Origin: JAZDDE01 sp039714435
GTDB taxonomy: Bacteria > Gemmatimonadota > Gemmatimonadetes > Palauibacterales > Palauibacteraceae
Assembly: GCA_039714435.1 (NCBI GenBank)
Contig: JBDLJJ010000110.1
Location: 1 to 9,418, forward strand
Reading direction: 5' to 3'
DNA length: 9,418 nucleotides
Position numbers and translations under genes: made by a program. This document shows positions 1 through 6,741 of the stretch, piece after piece (positions within the stretch are counted from its first letter, which is position 1; the number at the start of each line of letters is the position of its first letter). The notes beneath the pieces were generated by a model. That model saw only the letters and a program-made list of their open reading frames with translations. It did not search any database and was not told where the DNA came from.

Positions 1-315
1 TTCACGTACATAATCTTCCAAACGCCGTCTCATCACGCCGAAGGCATCGCCCACCGCGAGAAAGGGATCGGCGTGCCACGGCTCGTTCCCCGGGTCGCGA
101 CTGACGACCAGATCACGACCCGGGACCGTCACCTCGATTCGAACGTGTACCGGATTATTACTTCGTCGTCGGCGGTGCGGAGTCTCCACAATCACATGGC
201 AGCCGATGATCCCGTCGTAGAAGCGTTGCAGGTCTTCGATATGGCCCTCGACCGCCGCCTTTAGCTCCGGGGCGCGCTCTATGTTTCGGAAGCTGATATG
301 GGGGCTCGTTTCCAT
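1..315 (-). CDS. HPF/RaiA-family ribosome-associated protein (S30AE domain), C-terminal part outside window
   Basis: This frame starts at ATG 315-313 and stays open to the window edge, giving 105 residues. Proteins of this family bind the small ribosomal subunit in stress or stationary phase and hold ribosomes inactive. The visible part has the family pattern: 'ISFRNIERAPELKAAVEGHI' (residues 7-26), then a strand with 'VIVETPHRRRR' (41-51), 'VHVRIEVTVPGRDLVVSRDP' (56-75), and a closing helix 'AVGDAFGVMRRRLEDYVRE' (87-105). The paired strands and the His/Arg-rich loop match the subgroup usually called HPF/RaiA-like, which often carries a C-terminal extension such as a cold-shock-like domain; whether this one does cannot be seen. 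Only a weak Shine-Dalgarno (AAAGAGA) precedes the start. It lies 128 bp after the DUF4010-type gene on the same strand. The family call is firm; the exact subtype is open. Confidence 0.83.
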   Translation of the reverse strand, partial: METSPHISFRNIERAPELKAAVEGHIEDLQRFYDGIIGCHVIVETPHRRRRSNNPVHVRIEVTVPGRDLVVSRDPGNEPWHADPFLAVGDAFGVMRRRLEDYVRE

Positions 316-443
316 GCGCTGTCTCTTTCAAACCCTGGCGTGTTCAACCGGTCGGGAGGGGCTCCACACTAGATAGATCAGTTCCAGATCCGTGCCATTC
401 GACTATGGAGCCGGTCTACAAAGGGTGTTAGCGCCGGAACGCC

Positions 444-1688
444 TCAGCCGGGCCAGAACAGGATCAGTGCGATCCCGCCCGCCAGCGCTGTTCCGAAGAC
501 GATCGCGACCCGTCCCAGCAGCCGCCGATGCCCAAGGACTGCCACCGTCCCCGCCTTGAAGATCAGATTTGACATCGCCCCTACGAGGATCATCCGCCAG
601 CCGACACTGATCTCGATGCGGCCACTCTCTATGAGCTTTGCGGTGGACAGCGTGATCGCGTCCATGTCCGTGAGGCCCGACAACGCGGCGACCACGAATA
701 ATCCCTGATCTCCGAAGTGCTCTCGCGCTACCGCGACGGCGAACAGGACCACCGCGTAGAGCGCACCGAACGCGATCGCGACCCGCAGGTTGGAGGGGTC
801 CTCATCGATCTCGAAAGCCGCTTCGAAAGTCCTCGTCGTAAACCTGTAGAGGGTGGCGCTGAGCAGCGTCATCCCCGCCATAGCGATAAGGAGTGGTGGA
901 AGCACGCTGCCGAGCACCCCGGGCGCTACGACTGCCAGCTCGAAAATGACCCGCGCGAACACGACTGTGGACGCCAGCACGATCACGAGCGCCCCACGCT
1001 CGGCGCTGGTCGGTGTTCGACGCGAACGATGGGCGTAGCTGACGGTCGTGGCCGTGCTTGAGATCACGCCACCCAAGAAACCGGCCAGTAAGGTGCCGGC
1101 TCGAGCGCCCAACAGCTTGTACGCCAGGTAGCCGGCTACGCTGATGCCGCCGATCAAGACGACCATGAGCCAGATCTGGAATGGATTGAACACGTCGTAT
1201 GGGCCGTACGTCTTGTTCGGGAGCGCCGGCAGTGCCACGAGCGCGATGAGCGTGAGCTGCATTATCGCGCGGATTTCGACTTCGCCGATACGCTCGACGA
1301 AGGAATGCAGCGGCTTCTTCCACTGGAGGAGGACGGCGACGCATCCAGCCAGGGCGACACCCACAGCGAGGTTCAAGAGCACGAGCGCCGCCCCATCGAG
1401 ATACATTACGAGCGCTGCGGCCAGCGTCGTGTGGCCTGGGTCGGGGTCTCTTTCCCGGGCCTGCTCGTACCATGTCACGATCATCGTTCCGCCAACGACG
1501 ACGAAACCGGCGGTGACGATCCAGCCGCCGAGTTCGCCGACGAGCTGCGCGGAAACCGTTCCCAGAAGAGTGATCAGCGCGAACGTGCGTATGCCGGCCA
1601 AGGAAGAGGCGGTCCATTCCCGCTGAAGACCGACGAGGAGACCCAGGCCGGCCGACACCAGCAGCTGGAGGAAGGCTTCGGAGTTCAT
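444..1688 (-). CDS. MgtC/DUF4010-type integral membrane protein
   Basis: This is a 414-residue, very hydrophobic protein with about ten to twelve predicted membrane segments. The N-terminal half resembles the MgtC/SapB domain: 'GLGLLVGLQREW' (14-25) and 'AGIRTFALITLLG' (31-43) match its first helices. The second half has DUF4010 signatures: 'LPNKTYGPYDVFNPFQIWLM' (156-175), 'GARAGTLLAGFLGGVISSTA' (194-213) and 'LSGLTDMDAITLSTAKL' (336-352). Length and domain order fit the two-domain family. The biochemical role of DUF4010 proteins is not established; MgtC relatives are tied to magnesium limitation and envelope stress, so transport or regulation here is only a guess. In the third helix the sequence reads 'HTTLAAALVMYLDGA', without the acidic residue I would expect after the threonines. 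The start codon has only a weak upstream GGA. It lies 166 bp behind the TPR gene. Confidence 0.88.
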   Translation of the reverse strand: MNSEAFLQLLVSAGLGLLVGLQREWTASSLAGIRTFALITLLGTVSAQLVGELGGWIVTAGFVVVGGTMIVTWYEQARERDPDPGHTTLAAALVMYLDGAALVLLNLAVGVALAGCVAVLLQWKKPLHSFVERIGEVEIRAIMQLTLIALVALPALPNKTYGPYDVFNPFQIWLMVVLIGGISVAGYLAYKLLGARAGTLLAGFLGGVISSTATTVSYAHRSRRTPTSAERGALVIVLASTVVFARVIFELAVVAPGVLGSVLPPLLIAMAGMTLLSATLYRFTTRTFEAAFEIDEDPSNLRVAIAFGALYAVVLFAVAVAREHFGDQGLFVVAALSGLTDMDAITLSTAKLIESGRIEISVGWRMILVGAMSNLIFKAGTVAVLGHRRLLGRVAIVFGTALAGGIALILFWPG

Positions 1689-1854
1689 GAGTTATGAGAT
1701 CCGGTGTCGTCCAGGTTTGGAAGCGTGCTCAAGGTCGAGATCGTTGCACGGATCGTTCCAGGAAAACGATGCGGCCGTGCCGCTCGCGGACGTGTCCTTC
1801 TACTAGCCCGCCTGAGACTCGGACGGCTGGCTCTCGGTCGGCCGCCCGTTTCTC
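1689..1854. other. Intergenic gap between the TPR gene and the DUF4010-type gene
   Basis: This is the longest gap of the window at 166 bp. It contains no reading frame that looks coding. A direct repeat GATCGTT-GCACG-GATCGTT lies near 1740-1759, and a short imperfect inverted repeat (ATCGTT/AACGAT) lies just beyond. I see no GC-rich hairpin followed by a T-run on the minus strand and no good -35/-10 pair, so neither a terminator nor a promoter is called. Confidence 0.4.
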
Positions 1855-4194
1855 TTACCCCCGGGCTCTGACGATCTCGTCCAGGCGCGCCTGGGCTGCG
1901 CGCACTCGCGGAAGAAGCTCCTCGTCGGCCTCGGCCCACAGCTCGACGAAAGCCGCATAGTAGTTGGCCGCCCGGTCGAGATCTCCGACTTGCTCCGAGA
2001 GTTGCCCGAGTTGCTCGAGAGTCCGCGCCCGCCACATCCAGTCCGAGAACAGGCGGTCAATATCCGGCGTCCCCAGATACCGCTCGAACTCGGCGATGGC
2101 AGAATCAGGTTGTCCGGCGGCGGCGTAAGTCAGACCCAGGACAAGATGGATGTCGATTTGTGGGCGCCGAAGCTCGATCGCGCGAAGTGTGGTTAGCGCA
2201 TCGGCCGGCCGGCCATCTGCGATGGCCACGGCTGCCCTGTGTGCGGGCAGCCAGATATCGGTCGAGCGGCGGCGTGCCGACTCGGGTACCTCGGCTTCGT
2301 ACTCGTCCAGCAGCTCCCTGGCTCGATCCCGCCGCCCGGCATTAGCCATATACCACGCCAAATTCATATACGGACGGTCCAGCGCCTGCAGATCGCTCAG
2401 GGGGTGACTCGCCAGGACCGAATCGATTCGCGCCAGACCGCGCTCAGGGCGTTGGCGAATCATGATGTCGATAGCCGCGCGGTCGAGAAGATCGTTGAGA
2501 GCCCAGCGTTCGCGCCCCTGGCGCACGGCCGCCGCTGCAGAGCGACCCAGGCCCGCCTCCGCTTCTGTTAGGCGCCCCTGCAGTCCTGCCAGAACAGCCA
2601 GATTGAAGTCGTCTCCGCCATCGGCTTCGGGGTTACCCGCGTATGTCTCGGGCAATGAGGCTGCGCGTTGCTCCGCGGTAGACCAGTCCAAGCGCGCGGC
2701 AGCCAGTTCGATCCCCTTGTACCCGAGAGAAATGTTACCCGGCAGCCGCTCAATCGCTGCCGCAAGGGTCTGCTCGGCCTCTTCGAATTCGCCCTGGGCC
2801 ACCCGCGTATCAACCAGGTTCATCCACGCGGTGGCAGTGGCCGAGTCTGCCGCGAGCGCCCGCTCGAGCAACTCTTCCGTAACCGCGTCCTCTCCTGACC
2901 GGGAATGCAGGGTGGCGAGGTTGTTGAGCGCCCAATTGTCAAGCGGGTCCAAGTCCAGCAGCGATTCGTACGCCAGGATCGCCTGGTTCTCCTCGCCCGT
3001 CACACTCAAGTGATACGCTGCGACGGTGAGGTACCGTTCTCGCTCCGTTAAATGCTCCCGTAATTCGTAGGCTCGGGTAAGCGCCCGCAGTCGCCGCGCT
3101 CGCTCGAGCCCCATGTTTCCGAGGATGACACCTAGCTTCCGGTGGGCCATGGCAAACGCGCTGTCAAGCGCGATAGCCTCTTCCAGAAGCGCCATCGCGT
3201 GGCCCGATGCGCCCTCCACTTCGTACGCCCTTAACGCCAGCGAATACTTCTGTAGAGCCGCCAGACTGGGTGTGGTGACATGCTCGAGAGAGGGGTCCGC
3301 GCGCAGGTCGCGCAGAGACTCTCCGATCCGCTCGCGGATAGACTCCGAAAGCTCATCGATTGTCTGCAGTATTGTTGATGAATCCAACGCGGTGCCGCGC
3401 GCCGAGGCCAGCACCTCGCCCGTGGTGGCCGCGACGAGCTCGGCGGTAACCAGATAGCTGCTTCCAGCCCGGTTGACGGCTCCGCTGAGCACGGCTGGGA
3501 TTCCCTCGCGCTGGGCTAGCTCGCGGGCCAGAGAAGGGTTGAGCGGCGCCTCCGGATCCCGTCCCATGCGGCGAACTGCCTCCGCCAGGACTCGAGGTTC
3601 TGTCAGTCGTACCACCCGCGACTGTGAAACGTCGATTCGGAAAGCCTCGGTCGCCGTCCGCCCCAGGCCCGGATCATCCGACTCGAAGTCCGCCAGGATC
3701 AGCCGGGACCGCTCCTGGAGCACGCCTTTGGCCACGAGCGTGCCTGCCGGGCCGATCCCCATCGTCCGCATCGCCATGTAGCCCGCGGTCAGTGCACCGA
3801 GGACCGCGAACGCGCCCACACCACCGAGAATCGCGTTCCGCCAGGTGAAGAGTTTGTGCGTTCCGCTACCCGAGACCGAGGTAGAATCTGCCGCTCCCTT
3901 CGGCACCGCTGCCGCCTCCTCTCCCGCAGGCGACTGGCGGGGCGCCGCGGCCGTCTCCGCGGCCGTCTCTCCGCCGGCGATTCCCTCCTGCACGCACGCC
4001 GTTGCCATCACGACCGGGAGGCCAACTACGAGCAGCGCCAGGGCGAGCGGCTGGACCCAGTCGGGAAGCCCCGCCGCGTTTGTGAGCTGCTCCACCACCT
4101 GGAGCGCCAGCCAGGAGCCTGCTAGGTAGATCCCCAATACCTGCCACAGCGAGCGGCGGTGAATCTCGTGGATCAGCTGCTTCAATTGGGACAT
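1855..4194 (-). CDS. Membrane-anchored TPR protein with TolB/FlgO-like N-terminal domain
   Basis: This 779-residue protein starts with a short basic cytoplasmic stretch, then hydrophobic segments at about 17-36, 47-66 and 120-142. Residues 75-115 are an Ala/Pro/Ser-rich linker. Residues about 164-300 look like a TolB/FlgO-like nucleotide-binding-type fold ('RLILADFESDD', 'GIPAVLSGAVNRAGSSYLVT', 'TAELVAATTGEVLASARG'). From about 317 to the end the protein is helical repeats with TPR features, for example 'AMALLEEAIALDSAFAMAHR', 'NWALNNLATLHSRSG' and 'AIAEFERYLGTPD'. Similar layouts in Gemmatimonadota and relatives often carry a protein kinase, cyclase or winged-helix domain in front; none is present here. 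A scaffold or signalling role at the inner membrane is inference; the actual function is unknown. The start is preceded by a G-rich stretch (GGGGGGT) about 7 nt upstream, a mediocre ribosome binding site. It follows the propeller gene by 87 bp. Confidence 0.85.
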   Translation of the reverse strand: MSQLKQLIHEIHRRSLWQVLGIYLAGSWLALQVVEQLTNAAGLPDWVQPLALALLVVGLPVVMATACVQEGIAGGETAAETAAAPRQSPAGEEAAAVPKGAADSTSVSGSGTHKLFTWRNAILGGVGAFAVLGALTAGYMAMRTMGIGPAGTLVAKGVLQERSRLILADFESDDPGLGRTATEAFRIDVSQSRVVRLTEPRVLAEAVRRMGRDPEAPLNPSLARELAQREGIPAVLSGAVNRAGSSYLVTAELVAATTGEVLASARGTALDSSTILQTIDELSESIRERIGESLRDLRADPSLEHVTTPSLAALQKYSLALRAYEVEGASGHAMALLEEAIALDSAFAMAHRKLGVILGNMGLERARRLRALTRAYELREHLTERERYLTVAAYHLSVTGEENQAILAYESLLDLDPLDNWALNNLATLHSRSGEDAVTEELLERALAADSATATAWMNLVDTRVAQGEFEEAEQTLAAAIERLPGNISLGYKGIELAAARLDWSTAEQRAASLPETYAGNPEADGGDDFNLAVLAGLQGRLTEAEAGLGRSAAAAVRQGRERWALNDLLDRAAIDIMIRQRPERGLARIDSVLASHPLSDLQALDRPYMNLAWYMANAGRRDRARELLDEYEAEVPESARRRSTDIWLPAHRAAVAIADGRPADALTTLRAIELRRPQIDIHLVLGLTYAAAGQPDSAIAEFERYLGTPDIDRLFSDWMWRARTLEQLGQLSEQVGDLDRAANYYAAFVELWAEADEELLPRVRAAQARLDEIVRARG

Positions 4195-4281
4195 CGCGCC
4201 AACCCCCCGGACCGGATCCGCTGGTTCTCTACAGGTCCTGTAACCTGCTTCGGGCGGTTGGAGAGATCAAGGAGGGCTGTC

Positions 4282-5220
4282 TCAGTCGCTGAAGGTCAGC
4301 TGCCTGATATTTGAACCGTCTGCGTTCATGACGTGAATCTGGAGTTTTCCTGATTCGCACGAGGAAAACGCGATCTGCGATCCATCCGGCGAAAACACAG
4401 GTGAGTTGTCGCGATACGTGTTGTGCGTTAGCCGCACACGCTCACCGCTATGTACATCGACGGTGTAGATTTCCGCGTTGGACCATGATGCATTGCGTTG
4501 CTCCCTGGTCGGCGAGTCCGGCAGCCCGAGTCGTGTGTAGAAAATCACCTTCGACCCATCGGGCGACCACCGTGCTACTCTGTCGGGCCGGGGATCGTCG
4601 GTCAGCCGCCTGCGGCTGCCGCCATCGGCATCCATCGTGTATACCTCTGCGTTCCCATCTCTGACGGAGATATACAACAGGCGAGATCCGTCCGGTGACC
4701 AGGATGGTGTGTTTTCGTCAGCCAGCGTGTGCGTCAAGCGTGTCTGGTTCCCGCCATCGGCATCCATCACGTAGATCTCCGCATTCCCATCGCGTTCTGA
4801 ATAAAAGACGATCTGGGCGCCGTCAGGTGTCCAGTCGGGGTCGGCATTGATCGTCTCTTCGTCGGTCAGTTTCCTGGGATTTCCGCCATCGGCATCCATT
4901 ACGTAGATGACGGACCTGTCGCCGTCCGCTTGGAAGTAGGTTATCCGCGATCCATCCGGCGAGAAGAAGGGATAGTATTCGGAAGCGGGCGTGTCCGTGA
5001 GCCTCGTAATATCACTCCCATCGGCGTTCATGACGTAGATTTCCTGATTTCCATCCCGGCCAGAATCAAACACCAGCCTGGTGCCGTCTGGTGACCAGGA
5101 AGCGTCCCGCGTCGAGGGGCCTTCGCACACCGGCGCCTGTGCAAACGCGGCGGATGTTGTCAAAAGGAGGAATAAGCTCGCCAGCACTACACGATGCTTG
5201 TTTCGATTCACTGCAAGCAT
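4282..5220 (-). CDS. Secreted six-bladed PD40/TolB-like beta-propeller protein
   Basis: The 312-residue product has a clear Sec signal peptide: basic 'NRNKHR' (5-10), a hydrophobic core (11-22) and a likely cut after AFA (25-27). The rest is six PD40/WD40-like blades, each with an SPDG-type turn at residues 43, 87, 131, 175, 219 and 277, followed by 'IYVMDADGGN..RLT'-type strands. Six blades match the TolB propeller fold. The first five turns are exactly 44 residues apart; the last gap is 58 because of a loop at about 229-247 ('RLGLPDSPTREQRNASW'). There is no TolB N-terminal domain and no fused peptidase, so this is a stand-alone periplasmic or exported propeller rather than true TolB. A partner or ligand-binding role is likely but unspecified. 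An AGGA 7 nt before the ATG supports the start. It lies 58 bp behind the amidohydrolase gene. Confidence 0.88.
   Translation of the reverse strand: MLAVNRNKHRVVLASLFLLLTTSAAFAQAPVCEGPSTRDASWSPDGTRLVFDSGRDGNQEIYVMNADGSDITRLTDTPASEYYPFFSPDGSRITYFQADGDRSVIYVMDADGGNPRKLTDEETINADPDWTPDGAQIVFYSERDGNAEIYVMDADGGNQTRLTHTLADENTPSWSPDGSRLLYISVRDGNAEVYTMDADGGSRRRLTDDPRPDRVARWSPDGSKVIFYTRLGLPDSPTREQRNASWSNAEIYTVDVHSGERVRLTHNTYRDNSPVFSPDGSQIAFSSCESGKLQIHVMNADGSNIRQLTFSD
4619..4899 (-). repeat. Coding 132-bp tandem repeat units within the propeller gene
   Basis: An identical 17-bp string (CCGCCATCGGCATCCAT on the plus strand) occurs at 4619-4635, 4751-4767 and 4883-4899, exactly 132 bp apart. A diverged copy lies at 5015-5031. 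It encodes the 'MDADGG' turn of successive propeller blades, so the repeat is the DNA trace of blade duplication, not a separate element. Confidence 0.85.
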
Positions 5221-5227
5221 AATGGGT

Positions 5228-5231
5228 TCCT
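5228..5231 (-). promoter_or_regulatory. Ribosome binding site of the propeller gene
   Basis: AGGA on the minus strand lies 7 nt before the ATG at 5220. It supports this start over the GTG three codons later, and the signal peptide is complete from here. Confidence 0.6.
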
Positions 5232-5278
5232 GGTGTAGAGTACGGATTCCAGTAATGACAGCGTAACGATTCGCACGA

Positions 5279-6616
5279 CTACGGAAGGTCTACTGTTAGA
5301 CCATTCTTGACACTCAGGTCGATGGCCTCAGTATTATCCCAATCTTCCAATGGATTTCCACTCAGGACCAGGAAACTGGCTTCGTAGCCGTCAGCAAGGC
5401 GGCCGATTCGACGGCCAGGAAAAATGCTTTGTGGCGTGAATTCCACCCATGCTCTCAGCAGCTCAGCATCAGTAAGCACGCTCAGGTTCCGAAGATACCG
5501 CACCTCGGTCCGGGCATCGACTCCGCGGCGCCTGAACGAGAAGGTGTTGGCGTCTGAGCCCACTACCAGGGTGACGTGGTTTCGAATTAGAAGCCGGAGG
5601 TTAGCGCGCTGAAGCTCCTGGATGGCCTCGAACCGGGCTTCGTCATCGGAGGCGGCCCTGGCCAGCGACACGGTTGGAACGACAACTAACTCGTTTTTTC
5701 CGGCAAGTTCTGCATCGGCTACGGCGATTTCGTAGCGTGACGCAGATGAGGTTCGAAGCGTAGAAGCCCCATACCCGGGTAAGTGAGCCAACTGATCGAC
5801 GCCGGCCCGGACAGCTACCCCGAAATCATAGCTGGTCTCGACATGGGCGGACACAGGAAGCCCAGAGTCATGGGCTCGTTCAACGATTATGGGAACGAGG
5901 GTGGGGTCCAAACCTCTGCGCCCGATATACTCGTCATCGCCTGCAGTTTGCTCATGCAGTGCGCTGTTGAGAAGGTAAATCTTTACAACATCTGGATCAC
6001 CGGCCAAGACCGCTTCCCAGAGCGAATCGACATCTTCCACATCCTCAACCGCAAAGTATGAGTTTCCGGCGCCAATTCTGCTCGTCTTCAGCACTTGGAG
6101 GGCCTCGCGCTGGGCCTCCGGCGTGTAGAGCTCAAGTGCCAGCGTTTCCGCTAGATACATCGGGTGACCCAGTATTGAAGTCAGGCCACCGTTAGCGAAC
6201 GCGAAATCGATGCTACCAGGCACGTTAACCAAACCACGTGCGGCCTCACGATAGGACCCCGCGTTGTTCAGATTGCGGACGTAAAAGATCCCACGGGCTC
6301 GAAGTGAATCGAGGATTGGCGGCAGCTCGTCGGGAGCTGGCAGAAGGTGTGCGTGTGCGTCTGCATAAGGCGGAATCACGTACTTTGCGGACAAGTCGAC
6401 TGTGAAGTCGACAGGCGCAGGTGGTGAGTCATAGAGCAGACCTTCGGCCGTGTAGAACGTCCTCTCGGCGAACGATTCGCCCGTGAACCAGAGGCCGTTT
6501 TCGAATGCCACCACCGGAGGATCGACCTCACTCTGATTGGCTGAGTTGCCGCCAGAAAACGAACACGCAGCGAGCCCAACCAAAGCTAGTGTGACTACTG
6601 GCTGGCGCCTCACCAT
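5279..6616 (-). CDS. Lipoprotein amidohydrolase (metal-dependent hydrolase)
   Basis: From ATG 6616 the product is 445 residues. It opens with a lipoprotein signal: 'MVRR', a hydrophobic run and the lipobox LAAC (15-18). Ser at +2 suggests outer-membrane sorting, catalytic domain in the periplasm. The body is an amidohydrolase-superfamily TIM barrel with all expected metal ligands visible: HxH at 88/90 in 'VIPPYADAHAHL', Lys212 in 'DVVKIYLL' (candidate carboxylated lysine), His258 in 'VSAHVE', His278 in 'QLAHLPG' and Asp355 in 'VVGSDAN'. The C-terminal 'GRLADGYEASFLVLSGNPLE' is the usual small beta domain. Substrate cannot be read; imidazolonepropionase- or prolidase-like amide hydrolysis is the general class. 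An upstream in-frame ATG (6676) would add 20 residues ahead of the signal sequence and has no Shine-Dalgarno, so it was not chosen. The start overlaps the stop of the preceding 39-codon frame (ATGGTGA), suggesting translational coupling. Confidence 0.87.
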   Translation of the reverse strand: MVRRQPVVTLALVGLAACSFSGGNSANQSEVDPPVVAFENGLWFTGESFAERTFYTAEGLLYDSPPAPVDFTVDLSAKYVIPPYADAHAHLLPAPDELPPILDSLRARGIFYVRNLNNAGSYREAARGLVNVPGSIDFAFANGGLTSILGHPMYLAETLALELYTPEAQREALQVLKTSRIGAGNSYFAVEDVEDVDSLWEAVLAGDPDVVKIYLLNSALHEQTAGDDEYIGRRGLDPTLVPIIVERAHDSGLPVSAHVETSYDFGVAVRAGVDQLAHLPGYGASTLRTSSASRYEIAVADAELAGKNELVVVPTVSLARAASDDEARFEAIQELQRANLRLLIRNHVTLVVGSDANTFSFRRRGVDARTEVRYLRNLSVLTDAELLRAWVEFTPQSIFPGRRIGRLADGYEASFLVLSGNPLEDWDNTEAIDLSVKNGLTVDLP

Positions 6617-6729
6617 CCCGGCCCGATCGCGCGAGGCGCCGCTCGCGTGCGCTGGGCGAAACCCGGCGAAGGCCATATGGTTGTGACAGGCAATAGCAGC
6701 GCACGGAGCGCAACAGAATACGGGCGCAT
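6610..6729 (-). CDS. Possible 39-residue leader or remnant peptide with strong ribosome binding site
   Basis: A short frame from ATG 6729-6727 to TGA 6612-6610 encodes 39 residues. The start has the best ribosome binding site in its area, GAGGAG with 6 nt to the ATG, and the GAGGAG overlaps the stop of the M56 gene. The first residues look secretion-like: 'MRPYSVALRALLLPVTT', then 'PSPGFAQ', a plausible signal-peptidase site. The remainder is Arg/Pro/Ala-rich and ends at TGA, overlapping the amidohydrolase start as ATGGTGA. It may be a coupling leader for the lipoprotein gene, a small exported peptide, or the surviving 5' end of a lost secreted protein. I recognise no family. The frame is short and GC-rich, so chance is possible; the ribosome binding site and stop-start overlap are the main support. 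Confidence 0.4.
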   Translation of the reverse strand: MRPYSVALRALLLPVTTIWPSPGFAQRTRAAPRAIGPGW

Positions 6730-6735
6730 CAATTT

Positions 6736-6741
6736 CTCCTC
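6736..6741 (-). promoter_or_regulatory. Strong ribosome binding site (GAGGAG) after the M56 gene
   Basis: GAGGAG on the minus strand lies 6 nt before ATG 6729 and overlaps the TGA of the M56 gene. It is positioned for the 39-codon frame and not for either candidate start of the amidohydrolase, which lie 60 to 120 nt further on. Confidence 0.6.

Noticed and set aside
360..412. Inverted repeat GGCTCCA (360-366) and TGGAGCC (406-412) between the DUF4010-type and HPF genes
   Set aside because: Seven-base arms with a 39-nt loop and no T-run; too weak for a terminator or operator call.
802..1617. Long 271-residue minus-strand frame overlapping the DUF4010-type gene
   Set aside because: It is Arg/His-rich and has no recognisable domain, and it lies inside a gene with clear membrane helices and family motifs. 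It is a shadow of the GC-rich codon pattern.
4231..4241. Near-palindrome ACAGGTCCTGT before the TPR gene
   Set aside because: Short, with no promoter elements around it that I can defend; an 11-bp near-palindrome is expected by chance at this scale.
4619..4899. Regularly spaced repeats considered as a CRISPR-like or mobile repeat array
   Set aside because: The 132-bp period is in frame and encodes propeller blades; spacers are homologous coding sequence, not unique spacers.
5783..6061. 92-residue plus-strand frame within the amidohydrolase gene
   Set aside because: Composition is less biased, but it covers the region encoding metal ligands on the minus strand and has no ribosome binding site or family motif.
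6617..6676. Upstream ATG (6676) as start of the amidohydrolase
   Set aside because: It would put 20 Arg/Ala-rich residues ahead of the lipoprotein signal and lacks a Shine-Dalgarno; ATG 6616 gives an intact lipobox and overlaps the preceding stop.
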